Positions 63,964 to 64,000 of a DNA stretch of 64,000 nucleotides are shown here, in pieces. The position numbers and the translations under genes are program-made. Position 1 is the first letter of the stretch, and each line of letters starts with the position of its first letter. The stretch is from NCBI RefSeq assembly GCF_032190635.1, contig NZ_JAVLAS010000002.1, positions 8,460-72,459 on the forward strand, written 5' to 3'. Origin of the DNA: Levilactobacillus zymae (GTDB lineage: Bacteria; Bacillota; Bacilli; Lactobacillales; Lactobacillaceae). The notes below the pieces were generated by a model. The model was not told where the DNA came from and searched no databases. It saw only the letters and a list, made by a program, of their open reading frames with translations.

Positions 63964-64000
63964 AACTTAGGTGTTTATTTTGAAAGGAGGTGAGCTCACC

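Overview
This window looks like a large conjugative plasmid from a Lactobacillaceae bacterium (Lactiplantibacillus/Levilactobacillus-like; species not determinable from sequence alone). The pointers are the moderate-to-low GC, strong AGGAGG ribosome sites, ISL3/IS30/IS3/IS256 elements typical of lactobacilli, small serine resolvases, a ParA partition operon and a Gram-positive type IV secretion system (T4SS).

Transfer region (1-32.2 kb, almost all on the + strand). It opens with the 3' end of a probable relaxase. Next come a TOPRIM/ArdC-like/metallopeptidase protein, a type IA topoisomerase, an unknown protein, a Clp-like AAA+ ATPase, a class A sortase with two secreted adhesin-like proteins, a VirB2-like small membrane protein, a long coiled-coil membrane protein, a MarR-like regulator, the VirD4 coupling protein, a VirB6-like polytopic protein, a VirB3/TcpE-like protein, a TrsD-like protein, the VirB4 ATPase, a lysozyme/M23 cell-wall hydrolase and a VirB8-like protein. 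Cargo is interspersed: an ISL3 element, a type I holin-like toxin locus, a MazEF-like pair with an Xre gene, and a decayed lipoprotein gene.

The most striking observation is a shared promoter architecture. A GTGCGC-TTTCTC-like box lies exactly 32 nt (start to start) upstream of a -10 hexamer at eight places: 1065, 3471, 8233, 14912, 17229, 24608, 27210 and 63926. Seven precede transfer operons and the eighth precedes a gene starting just past the window end. None has a recognisable TTGACA -35 box. This suggests one regulon driven by an activator or an unusual sigma factor.

Exopolysaccharide region (32.7-58.5 kb). It encodes a Wzz-like modulator, BY-kinase, PHP phosphatase, priming glycosyltransferase, LCP attachment protein, several glycosyltransferases, rmlACBD for dTDP-rhamnose, a VanZ-like protein, a Wzy-like polymerase, a Wzx flippase and UDP-GlcNAc 2-epimerase. 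The cluster has been cut and rejoined by IS30, IS3 and IS256 elements: a second rmlD is only a 3' remnant, several genes survive as stubs, and the LCP stop codon lies inside a leftover IS30 end.

Maintenance region (58.5-64 kb). A graveyard of IS fragments is followed by two serine resolvases with palindromic candidate res sites, a small membrane protein, a perfect 23-bp inverted repeat, and a leftward parA-parB-like operon flanked on both sides by 23-bp centromere-like repeats. A hairpin-rich non-coding stretch (candidate oriT), a terminator and the eighth regulon promoter close the window. No replication initiator gene was recognised, so the origin is probably outside the window or of an unrecognised type.
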